From Natronosporangium hydrolyticum (GTDB lineage: Bacteria > Actinomycetota > Actinomycetes > Mycobacteriales > Micromonosporaceae), in the NCBI RefSeq assembly GCF_016925615.1, contig NZ_CP070499.1, forward strand, positions 1,550,001 through 1,614,000: a DNA stretch of 64,000 nucleotides, read 5' to 3'. Made by a program: the position numbers and the translations under genes. The notes beneath the pieces are model-generated. The model had not been told where the DNA came from and did not search any database. It was given only the letters and a program-made list of their open reading frames with translations. Shown in pieces: positions 55,742 to 64,000 of this stretch. Each line of letters begins with the position of its first letter. Positions within the stretch are counted from its first letter, which is position 1.

Positions 55742-56278
55742 CTACCGGGCGACGACCGCCTCGCCCAGCCGGTGCGCCACCTGGGCGACGGTCTCCTCTG
55801 CGGAGAGCCCGGAGGTGTCCAGCCATAGCCCGACCCGCGGCATGTCCCGACGCAGCTCGGCGTAGAGGTGGCGCCACCGGTCGAGCACCTGTTTGTCTCG
55901 CTCGGCATCGCGTTGCTGCAGGGTCTCCAGGTCGGGGGAGAGCTGCACCAATCCGACCGGACGGGTGGTGAGCAGGGTCAGGTAGGTGTCCAGCACCGCC
56001 TGCGAGACCACCACGTCGTCGACGACCGGGGTGAACCCCGCCGCCGCGTACGAGTCGGCCAGCAGGCAGATGTTTTTTCGGCGGAGCAGGAGCTGGGCAT
56101 TGGCCTCGTCGGTCGGCGTACCGTCCGGTCGTACTAGGCCGTTGATGATGAAGCCTTCGCCGATCTGGTCGCCCTCAAGATGCGCCGACCGGGGAAAGTG
56201 CTCGGCCAGCTTCCGGGCGATGGTCGTCTTTCCCGCTCCGGGCACCCCGGAGACCAGCACCACCTGCACGTCACCCAT
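55742..56278 (-). CDS. P-loop kinase (zeta-toxin/chloramphenicol-phosphotransferase-like)
   Basis: 178 residues from ATG 56278. Walker A GVPGAGKTTIARKL near 10-23, a downstream Asp/Glu pair (LEGDQIGEG near 35), a central VVVDDVVVSQ-type strand and a lid with RDAERDKQVL. The small-molecule kinase fold is clear. It lies downstream of the ArsR operon by 62 bases; the substrate is not predictable. Confidence 0.8.
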   Translation of the reverse strand: MGDVQVVLVSGVPGAGKTTIARKLAEHFPRSAHLEGDQIGEGFIINGLVRPDGTPTDEANAQLLLRRKNICLLADSYAAAGFTPVVDDVVVSQAVLDTYLTLLTTRPVGLVQLSPDLETLQQRDAERDKQVLDRWRHLYAELRRDMPRVGLWLDTSGLSAEETVAQVAHRLGEAVVAR

Positions 56279-56340
56279 TATGGGCGAGTCAGCGGGTAAT
56301 GGTGGCTGACCTCGGCGGAAAGCTACAGAGGCCGAGACAG

Positions 56341-56961
56341 TTAGCGCTCCCGGACCGCGTAGGTCAGGTGGGTGACCCGCTGCGTCGGCTCCGCGCGGAT
56401 CGGCTCCAGGGCCAGGCGGCCAGCGTCCACGCCCTCGAAGAGGCGGATTCCGGAGCCGAACAGCATGGGTGAGAGCGCGATCGAGAACTCGTCGATCAGG
56501 CCGGCGTTCAGGTACTCCAGGATGGTTGCACCGCCGCCCGCGATGCGGACGTCTCGGTCGCCGGCGGCCTGGCGGGCCTGGTCGAGCGCGGACTCGATGC
56601 CGTCGTCGACGAAGTGGAAGGTGGTCCCACCCGGCCGTTCCCAGGAACCACGCCGTTCGTGCGTCACGACGAAGACCGCCGTGTGGAACGGCGCCTCCTC
56701 CGGCCATGCGTGCTCGCCGGCTTCGAACATGCGCTTGCCCATCACGCTCGCGCCGGTGCGCTCGAACGTCTCCCGCACGATGTCGTTGTCGCGACCTTCC
56801 TCGCCGCCCTCGCCGAGCTTCAGGTTCTCCCGGAGAAACCGCTGCCGGAAGAGCCACTGCTGCAGCTCCATCCACTGCTGTCCCATCAAGTCTGCTGGGG
56901 AATTGGGCGCGATGAACCCGTCCAGGGACATCGTCACGCTGAAGAACACCTTCCCGGCCAT
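56341..56961 (-). CDS. Dihydrofolate reductase-family (RibD C-terminal) protein
   Basis: 206 residues. N-terminal KVFFSVTMSLDGFIAP, then SVMGKRMFEAGEHAWPEEAPFHTAVFVVTH, the NADPH-loop IAGGGATILEYLNAGLIDEF and a C-terminal TYAV strand identify the RibD_C fold. It shares one base with the stop of the preceding SRPBCC gene (TGATG), so it belongs to the ArsR operon. Likely an NADPH-dependent reductase of unknown substrate. Confidence 0.9.
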   Translation of the reverse strand: MAGKVFFSVTMSLDGFIAPNSPADLMGQQWMELQQWLFRQRFLRENLKLGEGGEEGRDNDIVRETFERTGASVMGKRMFEAGEHAWPEEAPFHTAVFVVTHERRGSWERPGGTTFHFVDDGIESALDQARQAAGDRDVRIAGGGATILEYLNAGLIDEFSIALSPMLFGSGIRLFEGVDAGRLALEPIRAEPTQRVTHLTYAVRER

Positions 56962-57467
56962 CAGTTCTCGGCTCCCTTCCGGAGGATCTGGGTGACGTAG
57001 GTAGCTAGGTTGCGCAGGGTCTGCTCGCCGCCCTCGATCGCGTGGTACTTCTCGGCCGCCTCGTCGCGCAGCTTCTTGGTGGGGAAGATCGTGCGCATCT
57101 CGATCCGGGTCGCGGAGCCTTCGGGTGTGAACGTAAGGATGGACTCGAAAGCGTCCGGGTCGCCGCGAAACTCGCCGTGCCGCAGCGCGATCCGCTCCGG
57201 CGGGGCGATCTCGGTCCAGGAGATCCACTCTTGGTAGTCCGTCCCGTCCGGTCCGTGCATCACGAAGTCCCAGGCCCCGCCGACGCGGAACTCGAACGCC
57301 CGCGTGGTGGTGGTGAACCCCTCCGGTCCCCACCATTGCGACAGGTGCCGGACTTCGGTGAACGCTTCGAACACCAGTTCTCGGGGGGCGCTGATAACCC
57401 GGGAGATCACAATCTCGCGGTCGGCCGTCGCCGACTTCGTCGGGCCGTCCCGTCCGGTTTCTGCCAT
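56961..57467 (-). CDS. SRPBCC / AHSA1-like protein
   Basis: 168 residues. START-like fold of the activator-of-Hsp90-homology-1 class: DREIVISRVISAPRELVFEAFTEV, LSQWWGPEGFTTTT, WDFVMHGPDGTDYQEWISW, FESILTFTPEGSATRIEM. Typically encoded after an ArsR gene, as here with only 3 bases between. Probably binds a hydrophobic ligand. Confidence 0.92.
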   Translation of the reverse strand: MAETGRDGPTKSATADREIVISRVISAPRELVFEAFTEVRHLSQWWGPEGFTTTTRAFEFRVGGAWDFVMHGPDGTDYQEWISWTEIAPPERIALRHGEFRGDPDAFESILTFTPEGSATRIEMRTIFPTKKLRDEAAEKYHAIEGGEQTLRNLATYVTQILRKGAEN

Positions 57468-57470
57468 CGG

Positions 57471-57812
57471 TCACTCCTCCTGCCTTGCCTGCTCGAGGTC
57501 CTGCACGTATGTGTCCAGCCGGTCGAAGCTCTCGTTCCAGAACCGCTCGAACCCGCCGGTCCACTCGTGAACCGGTCGCAGCCCACCGGCGTCGAGGCCG
57601 TACAGGCGCTGTTTGCCTGCCTTGCGGTCCCGCACCAGCCCGACCTCCCGGAGCACCCGCAGGTGTTTGGAGGCGCCCGGCTGGGTCATCCCCAGCTGCT
57701 GGGCCAACTCGGTCACCGGTTGTTCGCCCGCCCGCAGCAGGTCCAGGATCTCTCGTCGCTGCGGCTCGGCGATCGCGTTGAAGACGTCCGACGTCGTCGC
57801 TGCTCGTGCCAT
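57471..57812 (-). CDS. ArsR-family transcriptional regulator
   Basis: 113 residues, winged helix (SDVFNAIAEPQRREILDLL, VTELAQQLGMTQPGASKHLRVL, GLVRDRKAGKQRLYGL). There is no ELCVCDL metal-binding motif, so it is a non-metal member, the kind usually paired with SRPBCC genes. First gene of a three-gene operon. A perfect dyad (57820) lies just before its start. Confidence 0.93.
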   Translation of the reverse strand: MARAATTSDVFNAIAEPQRREILDLLRAGEQPVTELAQQLGMTQPGASKHLRVLREVGLVRDRKAGKQRLYGLDAGGLRPVHEWTGGFERFWNESFDRLDTYVQDLEQARQEE

Positions 57813-57819
57813 GGGTCAA

Positions 57820-57835
57820 TCATATGCCGATATGA
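57820..57835. promoter_or_regulatory. Operator-like palindrome before the ArsR operon
   Basis: TCATAT-GCCG-ATATGA, a perfect 16-base dyad 7 bases upstream of the ArsR start, AT-rich against a GC-rich background. Likely the autoregulatory site; it overlaps the expected -10 region. Confidence 0.65.
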
Positions 57836-57918
57836 GCAAGCGTCAGCCGGCGGGGGGCGGGACGGCTCGTTCGAGTCGGCCGCAAACGGGGCTTACGGGA
57901 GGATCGGCGGTTGGCGGG

Positions 57919-59013
57919 TCAGGCCAGGCCCAGCACCGGGGCGGCGGCGCGACAGCGGTCGTGGTGGCAGAGGATATCGGCGGAGTCGACCGCCTGATCG
58001 ATGGCGCCGGGCAGGCGCCCGACGAGCGCCATCCCGGGGCCCGGATCGCGGCGTTCGCCGAGCCGGGCGAGTAGCGCGGTCACCGCCGGGTCGGTGATGG
58101 CGGCGGTCAACGCGGCCGCGTACCGTTCCCCGCCCGGGGTCCAGATGTCCCGGCCGTAGAACTGACGTGGGCTGGGGTCCACCGGGTCGGCCAGTTGCAG
58201 CCGGTTGGTGGCGGCGGCGAGTTCGCTCGCGGCCGCGCACAGCGCCTCCTCCCGATCACGCCAGTCGGTGACGGTCAGGGCGGCGTCGAGGGCGGGTCCG
58301 ATCGCGGCGCCGAGCGGGAGCGCCGTGAAGCCGCGCCCGAGCCATTTGCCGTAGGGCGCCCAGCGCCGTTCGATCAGATAGGTCAGGCGCATCAGGTCAC
58401 GGACCAGGCGGGCAGTGAGCACTCGCGAGCCCAGGTCGTCGCCGGTGGCGCCGGCACGCCCCACGAACGATTCTTCCTGCCCGATCCGAAGCCAGCCGGC
58501 GGCGAGCACATATCGCCAGACGTCATCTGGATACCAGGTGAGGGCGTCCCGGCGGGTGGTCAGGGCGTGGTGCGGGTCGTGGAACACTGGGCCGGCGGTG
58601 AGACTGGCGAGCCGCTGGGTGGGTGTGAGGAGCCAGTCGGCCAGCTGCATCCCGCTCGCCGGGTCGGTCCCGATGGCGGTGGTGAAGAACTCTTCCACAG
58701 TGGTCAGGTCGACCTGCCGGTCGGCGCGGCCGTCGCGGTGGTGGGTGCGGGAGTAGCCGACCAGGAATCCCTCGAAGAGCTGCGGCAGCCCGGTGAGCGC
58801 CTGTTCGGCCGGTGCCGGGTCCACCCCGCGCGGCAGGAAGATCTGCACCCGCGGTCCAAAGTCGTGGTCGGTGGAGACCTTGTCGTCGTAGCCGAGCACT
58901 TCGGAACCTTCGCCGAGCAGCGCGGCGGCGTGGGGAGTCCCCATCAACAGCGGCGCCACCAGCCGGTGGTAAAACCGGCGGGCCAGCGCCTGCCCGGGCG
59001 AGCCTAGGTTCAC
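57919..59013 (-). CDS. DUF4037 domain protein
   Basis: 364 residues. The start MNLGSPGQALARRFYHRLVAPLL, then GEGSEVLGYDDKVSTDHDFGPRVQIFLP, resembles nucleotidyltransferase-like DUF4037 proteins; the GSEVLGYDD and DHDF pattern may represent the nucleotidyl-transfer acids. A helical DUF4037 region occupies the C-terminal half (RLTYLIERRWAPYGKWLGRGF, REEALCAAASELA). No biochemical role is known to me. Confidence 0.8.
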   Translation of the reverse strand: MNLGSPGQALARRFYHRLVAPLLMGTPHAAALLGEGSEVLGYDDKVSTDHDFGPRVQIFLPRGVDPAPAEQALTGLPQLFEGFLVGYSRTHHRDGRADRQVDLTTVEEFFTTAIGTDPASGMQLADWLLTPTQRLASLTAGPVFHDPHHALTTRRDALTWYPDDVWRYVLAAGWLRIGQEESFVGRAGATGDDLGSRVLTARLVRDLMRLTYLIERRWAPYGKWLGRGFTALPLGAAIGPALDAALTVTDWRDREEALCAAASELAAATNRLQLADPVDPSPRQFYGRDIWTPGGERYAAALTAAITDPAVTALLARLGERRDPGPGMALVGRLPGAIDQAVDSADILCHHDRCRAAAPVLGLA

Positions 59014-59107
59014 GTCGCCATTGTCCTATCTCGGTCGGGGCGCTGGATACCCCGGAGCGGAGTCCGGCATGCCCAGCGCCCCGACCACTGGAGGGTACGA
59101 GCAAGGA

Positions 59108-59272
59108 TCAGTAGCGGCAGCTGCCGTTGCCGCGGTAACGGCGGTCGGGGCAGATCCGGTCAAGGTGGCGGCTGCCGAGGGCGCCGGCGCTCGGGCTGGC
59201 CAGAAGGCTGATGGCGATTAGCCCGGCGAGACGGCTGCGCCGTCTCAAACGGCTGGCGCGGGGGGTACGCAT
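59108..59272 (-). CDS. Possible small secreted peptide, 54 residues
   Basis: The minus-strand frame starts MRTPRASRLRRRSRLAGLIA: a strongly basic n-region, a hydrophobic core (LAGLIAISLLA) and a small-residue cleavage site (ASPSAGA), then a basic mature part ending ICPDRRYRGNGSCRY with two cysteines, stop at 59108. There is no clear Shine-Dalgarno sequence before the ATG; a -10-like TAGACAT lies close, so it may be leaderless. It fills an otherwise empty gap of 418 bases. No homolog known to me. Confidence 0.45.
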   Translation of the reverse strand: MRTPRASRLRRRSRLAGLIAISLLASPSAGALGSRHLDRICPDRRYRGNGSCRY

Positions 59273-59431
59273 GAACTATGTCTAGGCGAGAAGTCTGCGA
59301 GGTTCAAGACTTTCCGCGAGGTTCTTCGGTGACCGGTCGCTCTGACCCCTCCGGCGGTGGTTGGTCGTCGGCCGCTGGTTAGGCTGGAGAGCTGGACCAG
59401 CGGCGAGACTGGGACAGCAGCGGAGGTGGGT

Positions 59432-61354
59432 GTGAGCGTCGAGACCGTGTGGCCAGCGTTGGAGCAGCTGTTGCCACGAGTCGGTAAACCGATCCAGTAC
59501 GTGGGCGGTGAGCTCGGCGCCCAGGCCAAAGAGTGGGACGAGGCGACGGTGCGCTGGGTGCTGATGTACCCCGACGCCTATGAGGTCGGCCTGCCCAACC
59601 AGGGTGTGCAGATCCTCTATGAGGTCCTCAACGAGCAGCCCGATGTGCTCGCCGAACGGACCTACTCGGTGTGGCCCGATCTTGAGGAGTTGATGCGGGA
59701 GCACCGGGTGCCGCAGTTCACGCTGGAGGCGCACCGGCCGGTCGCGGCCTTCGACCTGTTCGGCATCTCGTTCGCCACCGAACTCGGCTACACCAACCTG
59801 CTGACCGCGCTCGACCTCGCCGGCATCCCGCTGACCGCGGCGGACCGGGACGATAGCCATCCGCTGGTCGTCGCGGGCGGGCACGCCGCGTTCAACCCGG
59901 AGCCGATCGCCGAGTTCCTCGACGCCGCCGTGCTCGGCGACGGCGAGGAGGCGGTGCTGGAGATCACCGGGATCGTGCGGGAGTGGAAACGCGCTGGTGC
60001 GCCCGGCGGTCGGGAGGAGCTGCTGCGACGGCTCGCCGCCACCGAGTCGATCTATGTCCCGTCGTTCTATGACGTGGACTACCTGCCCGATGGTCGGATC
60101 CAGCGGGTGGTGCCGAACCGGCCCGATGTGCCGTTCCGGGTGCATAAGCGCACCACCATGGATCTCGACCAGTGGCCCTATCCGAAGCGGCCGCTGGTGC
60201 CGCTCGCCGAGACCGTTCACGAGCGGTATGCGGTGGAGATTTTCCGGGGGTGTACCCGAGGGTGCCGGTTCTGCCAGGCGGGCATGATCACCCGCCCGGT
60301 CCGGGAACGCTCCATCACCACCGTCGGCGAGATGGTCCAGCAGGGGCTGCGGGACTCCGGATTCTCCGAGGTGGGGCTGCTGTCGCTGTCGTCGGCAGAT
60401 CATTCGGAGATCAAGGACATGTGTTCGGGGCTGGCGGAGCAGTACGAGGGCAGCAACGTCTCGTTGTCGTTGCCGTCGACCCGGGTGGACGCGTTCAACG
60501 TCGAGCTCGCCCAGGAGCTGTCCCGCAACGGCCGGCGTACCGGCTTGACCTTCGCTCCGGAGGGCGGCTCCGAGCGGATTCGCCGGGTCATCAACAAGAT
60601 GGTCAGCGAGGACGACCTGATCCGTACGGTCGTCACCGCGTACCAGAACGGTTGGCGGCAGGTGAAGCTCTACTTCATGTGCGGGCTGCCGACCGAGACT
60701 GACGAGGACGTGCTGCAGATCGCCCGGCTGGCGTACCGGGTGATCGAGGAGGGGCGCGCCGCCACCGGCACGAAAGACATCCGGTGCACGGTCTCGATCG
60801 GCGGTTTCGTGCCGAAGCCGCACACCCCGTTCCAGTGGGCGTCGCAGACCTCGCCGGAGGTGGTCGACCACCGGCTCAAGCTGCTCAAGCAGGCGATCAA
60901 CGCCGACCGTTCGATCGGACGGGCGATCGGCTACCGCTACCACGACGGTGAGCCGTCGCTGGTGGAGGGCCTGCTCTCGCGCGGGGACCGGCGGGTAGCC
61001 GCGGTGATCCGGCGGGTGTGGGAGCAGGGCGGGCGGTTCGACGGCTGGAGTGAGCACTTCTCCTACCATCGCTGGGTGGATGCTGCCGGCGAGGTGCTGC
61101 CGGCGTTCGGTCTCGACCTGGATTGGTTCACCACCCGGGAACGAGGCGAGACCGAGGTGCTGCCCTGGGATCATCTCGACTCGGGCCTGGATAAAGACTG
61201 GCTCTGGCAGGACTGGCAGGATTCGCTGAGCGAGTTCGAGCAGGACGACTGCCGGTGGACCCCGTGTTTCGACTGCGGGGTCTGTCCGAGCATGGACACC
61301 GAGATTCAGATCGGCCCGACCGGGCGGAAGCTGTTGCCGCTCACTCCGGTGTAA
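59432..61354 (+). CDS. TIGR03960-family B12-binding-domain radical SAM protein
   Basis: 640 residues from GTG 59432, preceded by GGAGGTGGG. An N-terminal Rossmann-like B12-binding region (WVLMYPDAYEVGLPNQGVQIL, FDLFGISFATELGY, LVVAGGHAAFNPEP) precedes the radical SAM core with CTRGCRFCQAG near 272-280 (CxxxCxxC) and a C-terminal cysteine cluster (WTPCFDCGVCPSM). The family is conserved in bacteria, nearly always beside a DUF2344/TIGR03936 gene and RNase E, as here. The reaction is not established; a role in RNA/tRNA modification is speculative. Confidence 0.92.
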   Translation: MSVETVWPALEQLLPRVGKPIQYVGGELGAQAKEWDEATVRWVLMYPDAYEVGLPNQGVQILYEVLNEQPDVLAERTYSVWPDLEELMREHRVPQFTLEAHRPVAAFDLFGISFATELGYTNLLTALDLAGIPLTAADRDDSHPLVVAGGHAAFNPEPIAEFLDAAVLGDGEEAVLEITGIVREWKRAGAPGGREELLRRLAATESIYVPSFYDVDYLPDGRIQRVVPNRPDVPFRVHKRTTMDLDQWPYPKRPLVPLAETVHERYAVEIFRGCTRGCRFCQAGMITRPVRERSITTVGEMVQQGLRDSGFSEVGLLSLSSADHSEIKDMCSGLAEQYEGSNVSLSLPSTRVDAFNVELAQELSRNGRRTGLTFAPEGGSERIRRVINKMVSEDDLIRTVVTAYQNGWRQVKLYFMCGLPTETDEDVLQIARLAYRVIEEGRAATGTKDIRCTVSIGGFVPKPHTPFQWASQTSPEVVDHRLKLLKQAINADRSIGRAIGYRYHDGEPSLVEGLLSRGDRRVAAVIRRVWEQGGRFDGWSEHFSYHRWVDAAGEVLPAFGLDLDWFTTRERGETEVLPWDHLDSGLDKDWLWQDWQDSLSEFEQDDCRWTPCFDCGVCPSMDTEIQIGPTGRKLLPLTPV

Positions 61355-61364
61355 GGGGAAGACC

Positions 61365-62144
61365 ATCGGCAAAAAGAAGCAACCACCGGGCGGTCAGGCG
61401 CCGGTGGTCCAGCGGGTCCGGGTGCGCTATGCCAAGCGTGGCCCACTGCGGTTCACCTCGCACCGTGACTTCGCCCGGGCGTTTGAGCGGGCGCTGCGGC
61501 GGGCGGGGGTGCCGATCGCCTACTCCCAGGGCTTCACGCCGCACCCCAAGATCTCGTACGCGAGCGCGGCCCCGACCGGGGTGGCGAGTGAAGCCGAGTA
61601 CCTCGAGTTGGGGCTGCAGGCGCCGATGCTGCCGGCGGAGCTGGTGAAGGCGCTCGACGAGGTGCTGTCGCCAGGGCTGGATGTGCTGGACGCGGTGGTG
61701 GCGGAGGGGGGCAATCTGCCCGACCGGATCGAGGCGTCGCGGTGGCGGGTGGAGTTGCCCCAGGTTGAGCCGGCGGCGCTGGCGGCGGCGGTGGCGGCGT
61801 TCGCGGCGGCCGAGGAGATCTCGGTGGAGCGGCTGACCAAACAGGGTAAGCGGATCCTGGACATCCGGCCCGCCGTAATCAAGATCACATCTGTTCCGCC
61901 GGTGGCGGCACCTTCCGAGGTCACTGACGTACCGTGTGCGATACTGGAGTGCGTCGTTCGGCAGGTCACACCATCCGTTCGACCCGATGATGTCCTTTCA
62001 GGCCTCCGTGTGGTGGCCGGTCTGGCCCCGCCGGTGCCCCCGCGGGCAACCCGGCTGGCGCAAGGCCAGCTCACCGCACAGGGGGAGATCGTCGATCCGC
62101 TTGCGGCGGATCGAGCCGGAAGGCCAACCGACCGGGTTGGCTGA
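61365..62144 (+). CDS. DUF2344/TIGR03936 protein, probable ATC start
   Basis: Starts at ATC 61365 in my reading: GGGGAA ends 5 bases before it, and the frame GKKKQPPGGQAPVVQRVRVRY gives a natural basic N-terminus continuous with the domain. The first in-frame GTG (61404) has no ribosome-binding site. With the ATC it has 259 residues. Domain core: VRYAKRGPLRFTSHRDFARAFE, VPIAYSQGFTPHPKISYASA. Usually fused to or paired with TIGR03960 radical SAM proteins; 10 bases separate the two genes. Confidence 0.8.
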   Translation: MGKKKQPPGGQAPVVQRVRVRYAKRGPLRFTSHRDFARAFERALRRAGVPIAYSQGFTPHPKISYASAAPTGVASEAEYLELGLQAPMLPAELVKALDEVLSPGLDVLDAVVAEGGNLPDRIEASRWRVELPQVEPAALAAAVAAFAAAEEISVERLTKQGKRILDIRPAVIKITSVPPVAAPSEVTDVPCAILECVVRQVTPSVRPDDVLSGLRVVAGLAPPVPPRATRLAQGQLTAQGEIVDPLAADRAGRPTDRVG

Positions 62145-62289
62145 GCCCGTCGGGCACGGTTTGACGTCATCGTTCCCGACTTCGGTCGCGACCCGCCTCC
62201 CGGCGGGGGGTGACCGGCCACAACTGAGGTAACCCCTGCGTGGCTGCGTGCTTCGCGCCCGGGGGGAACCGGAACTGGAGATTGCCCGG

Positions 62290-64000
62290 ATGCTCGACCA
62301 CGAGCCAGGCGCGACCGACCCGTCCGCCGCTGAACCGACGGAGCCCGGTAGGGCCGACCAACGGGAGGCTGCGGCACCGTCGGAGTCGCCGACCACCGAT
62401 GCGCGCGAGGGGCGGACCCGTCGCCGTCGCAGCAGCCAACCCGTGCTGGACTTCGCCGCTGCCGAGCAGCCGGGGGCCGCAGCGCCGGCAGAGCCGGCGG
62501 CGTCCCCGGTCCAGCCGGAGCCGGCCCGGCCACCCCAGACTGCGGTGCTCTTCATGCCTCCCGCGGAGTTGCCGACCGATCGGCCGGAGCCCGCCGCTGG
62601 CGGCGCCTCGGCGACGGGTGATGAACCGGCCGCCGAGCCACGGAAGCGACGCCGGAGCCGGCGCGCGGGCGCCGAGGAGGAGTCCGCACCGGGGCGCAGC
62701 GAGCCCGCGGAGTCCAGCGGGTCGGCGCCGGCCAAGTCGAAAGCGAAGTCGAAGCCGAAGGACGCCGACAAAGACGCCGCCAAGGAGACCGTCAAGGAGC
62801 CGGCGGCGGCCGACGAGGCCGATGATTCGGCCGATGACGATTCGGCTGCCGGGCGTTCCCGCCGCCGTGGTCGTCGCGGCCGGGGCCGGGGGAAGGGCAC
62901 CGCGGAGTCGGCCGAGGGCGAGGACGCGACCGGCGAACCGGCTGAGGCCGGCGGCGGCGCCGCCGCGGAGACCGGCGATGACGGCGACGAGCCCGACGGC
63001 GACGACAACGGTGACGGTTCGGTGACCCGGCGTCGCCGGCGACGGCGTCGCAAGGGAGCTGGCGGCGGCGACGCGGAGACCACATCTGAGGACGGCGTCA
63101 CCACCGTGGTCAAGGTGCGCGAGCCCCGTGCCACCGAGGACGAGGTCCGCGGGGTCAGCGGATCCACCCGGCTGGAGGCGAAGCGGCAGCGCCGTCGGGG
63201 TGGCCGGGAGCAGCGGCGGACCCGCCCAGCGGTGCTGACCGAGTCGGAGTTTCTCGCCCGTCGGGAGGCCGTCGACCGGGTGATGGTGATCCGCCAGCAG
63301 GGCCCGGAGCGCGCCACCCAGATCGGTGTGCTTGAGGACGGCATCCTGGTCGAGCACTACGTCAGCCGGTCCAACACCAGCTCCATGGTCGGCAGCGTGT
63401 ACCTGGGCAAGGTGCAGAACGTCCTACCCAGCATGGAAGCCGCCTTCGTCGACGTGGGTCGGGGCCGCAACGCCGTGCTCTACGCCGGCGAGGTCAACTG
63501 GGACGCCGCTGGCCTGGCGGGGAAGTCCCGCTCGATCGAGCAGGCGCTCAGCTCCGGCGACTCGGTCCTGGTGCAGGTCACCAAGGATCCGGTCGGGCAC
63601 AAGGGGGCGAGGCTGACCAGCAACCTGGCGCTCTCCGGTCGTCACCTGGTCTACACCCCGCACGGTAACGCTTCCGGGATCAGCCGAAAGTTGCCGGAGA
63701 ACGAGCGCCGCCGGCTGCGGGACGTGCTCAAGAACCTGGTGCCCGACGGCGCCGGGGTGATCGTCCGGACCGCGGCGGAGAGCGCGAGCGCCGACGAGCT
63801 GGAGCGGGACGTCAAGCGGCTGCAGGCGCAGTGGGAAGACATCCAGGAGAAGGCCGGCAAGAGCACCGCGCCGGCGTTGCTCTACTCCGAGCCTGACCTG
63901 GTGGTCCGAGTGGTCCGGGATCTGTTCAACGAGGACTTCCGCGAGCTGGTGATCGAGGGCCAGGAGGCGTACGAGACGGTCGAGGCGTACCTCTCCCACG
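62290..64000 (+). CDS. rne: Ribonuclease E/G, N-terminal part (cut by window end)
   Basis: 570 codons visible from ATG 62290, open at the window edge. The first about 330 residues are disordered and charged, alternating acidic and Arg/Lys blocks ([31 protein letters not shown]). An S1-like domain (IGVLEDGILVEHYVS, VGSVYLGKVQNVLPSMEAAFV) starts near 345, followed by the RNase E/G core (TKDPVGHKGARLTSNLALSG). The catalytic DNase-like domain and zinc site lie partly or wholly outside. The N-terminal extension is typical for actinobacterial RNase E, in which the scaffold regions flank the core. The preceding 145 bases hold no gene. Confidence 0.95.
   Translation, partial: MLDHEPGATDPSAAEPTEPGRADQREAAAPSESPTTDAREGRTRRRRSSQPVLDFAAAEQPGAAAPAEPAASPVQPEPARPPQTAVLFMPPAELPTDRPEPAAGGASATGDEPAAEPRKRRRSRRAGAEEESAPGRSEPAESSGSAPAKSKAKSKPKDADKDAAKETVKEPAAADEADDSADDDSAAGRSRRRGRRGRGRGKGTAESAEGEDATGEPAEAGGGAAAETGDDGDEPDGDDNGDGSVTRRRRRRRRKGAGGGDAETTSEDGVTTVVKVREPRATEDEVRGVSGSTRLEAKRQRRRGGREQRRTRPAVLTESEFLARREAVDRVMVIRQQGPERATQIGVLEDGILVEHYVSRSNTSSMVGSVYLGKVQNVLPSMEAAFVDVGRGRNAVLYAGEVNWDAAGLAGKSRSIEQALSSGDSVLVQVTKDPVGHKGARLTSNLALSGRHLVYTPHGNASGISRKLPENERRRLRDVLKNLVPDGAGVIVRTAAESASADELERDVKRLQAQWEDIQEKAGKSTAPALLYSEPDLVVRVVRDLFNEDFRELVIEGQEAYETVEAYLSH

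Noticed and set aside
59282-61372. Long antisense frame over the radical SAM gene
   Set aside because: Same GC effect; the plus-strand protein has the full radical SAM cysteine motifs and normal length.
59108-62144. RiPP-type cluster (small peptide next to a radical SAM enzyme)
   Set aside because: The radical SAM protein is the widespread TIGR03960 type paired with DUF2344 and RNase E, and the small peptide is on the opposite strand with an ordinary signal sequence rather than a leader peptide.

Overview
High-GC actinobacterial chromosome segment. The order tig-clpP1-clpP2-clpX, then valS-folC and ndk, then the B12-type radical SAM / DUF2344 / RNase E group, plus frequent GTG starts and leaderless promoters, point to Actinomycetota. 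Micromonosporaceae is my best guess from gene content and is an inference.

Bases 1-14918 are the right-hand end of a type I modular polyketide cluster. A PKS truncated by the window edge (AT-DH-KR-ACP plus C-terminal docking domain) feeds a 3337-residue PKS carrying a complete malonyl-specific KS-AT-DH-KR-ACP module. A terminal module follows whose KS, AT and DH have each lost catalytic residues while its ACP and thioesterase look intact. The last cluster gene resembles DesVI/TylM1 aminosugar N,N-dimethyltransferases, so the product is probably an aminoglycosylated macrolide ending in a conjugated diene. Bases 14919-18873 form a worn border: a DUF1707 protein, a cold-shock protein, an FtsX permease missing its N-terminal part, gene fragments, a VOC protein and tRNA-Pro. 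The tRNA is oriented so that the polyketide genes lie beyond its 3' end.

Bases 18915-28547 hold tRNA-Gly, a ricin-type lectin, a frameshifted membrane protein and a tightly packed run: BlaI-type repressor, M56 metalloprotease, cydD, cydC, cydA, cydB. Near-identical TACTAC-N5-GTAGTA operators precede both blaI and cydA, which suggests that the BlaI/M56 pair controls cytochrome bd. Bases 28548-29635 are a gene-free mosaic of inverted repeats related to a second element at 44.8-45.3 kb.

Bases 29636-39600 carry a golvesin-domain membrane protein, a large LuxR-type ATPase regulator overlapping an apparently cytoplasmic GH10 xylanase, a lipoprotein, an F420-dependent oxidoreductase and a P2A-type cation ATPase. 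Bases 39844-44807 are protein quality control (trigger factor, ClpP1P2, ClpX) followed by a GNAT protein.

Bases 45377-64000 are mainly housekeeping: a divergent XRE-cupin regulator and EamA transporter, a nitrilase-family amidase, GNAT, ValS, FolC, a membrane-anchored VOC protein, Ndk, a carboxymuconolactone-decarboxylase-family protein, a P-loop kinase and an ArsR-SRPBCC-DHFR-like operon. They are followed by a DUF4037 protein, a possible 54-residue secreted peptide, the TIGR03960 radical SAM enzyme with its DUF2344 partner (apparently starting at ATC), and the first part of RNase E/G, cut by the window end.
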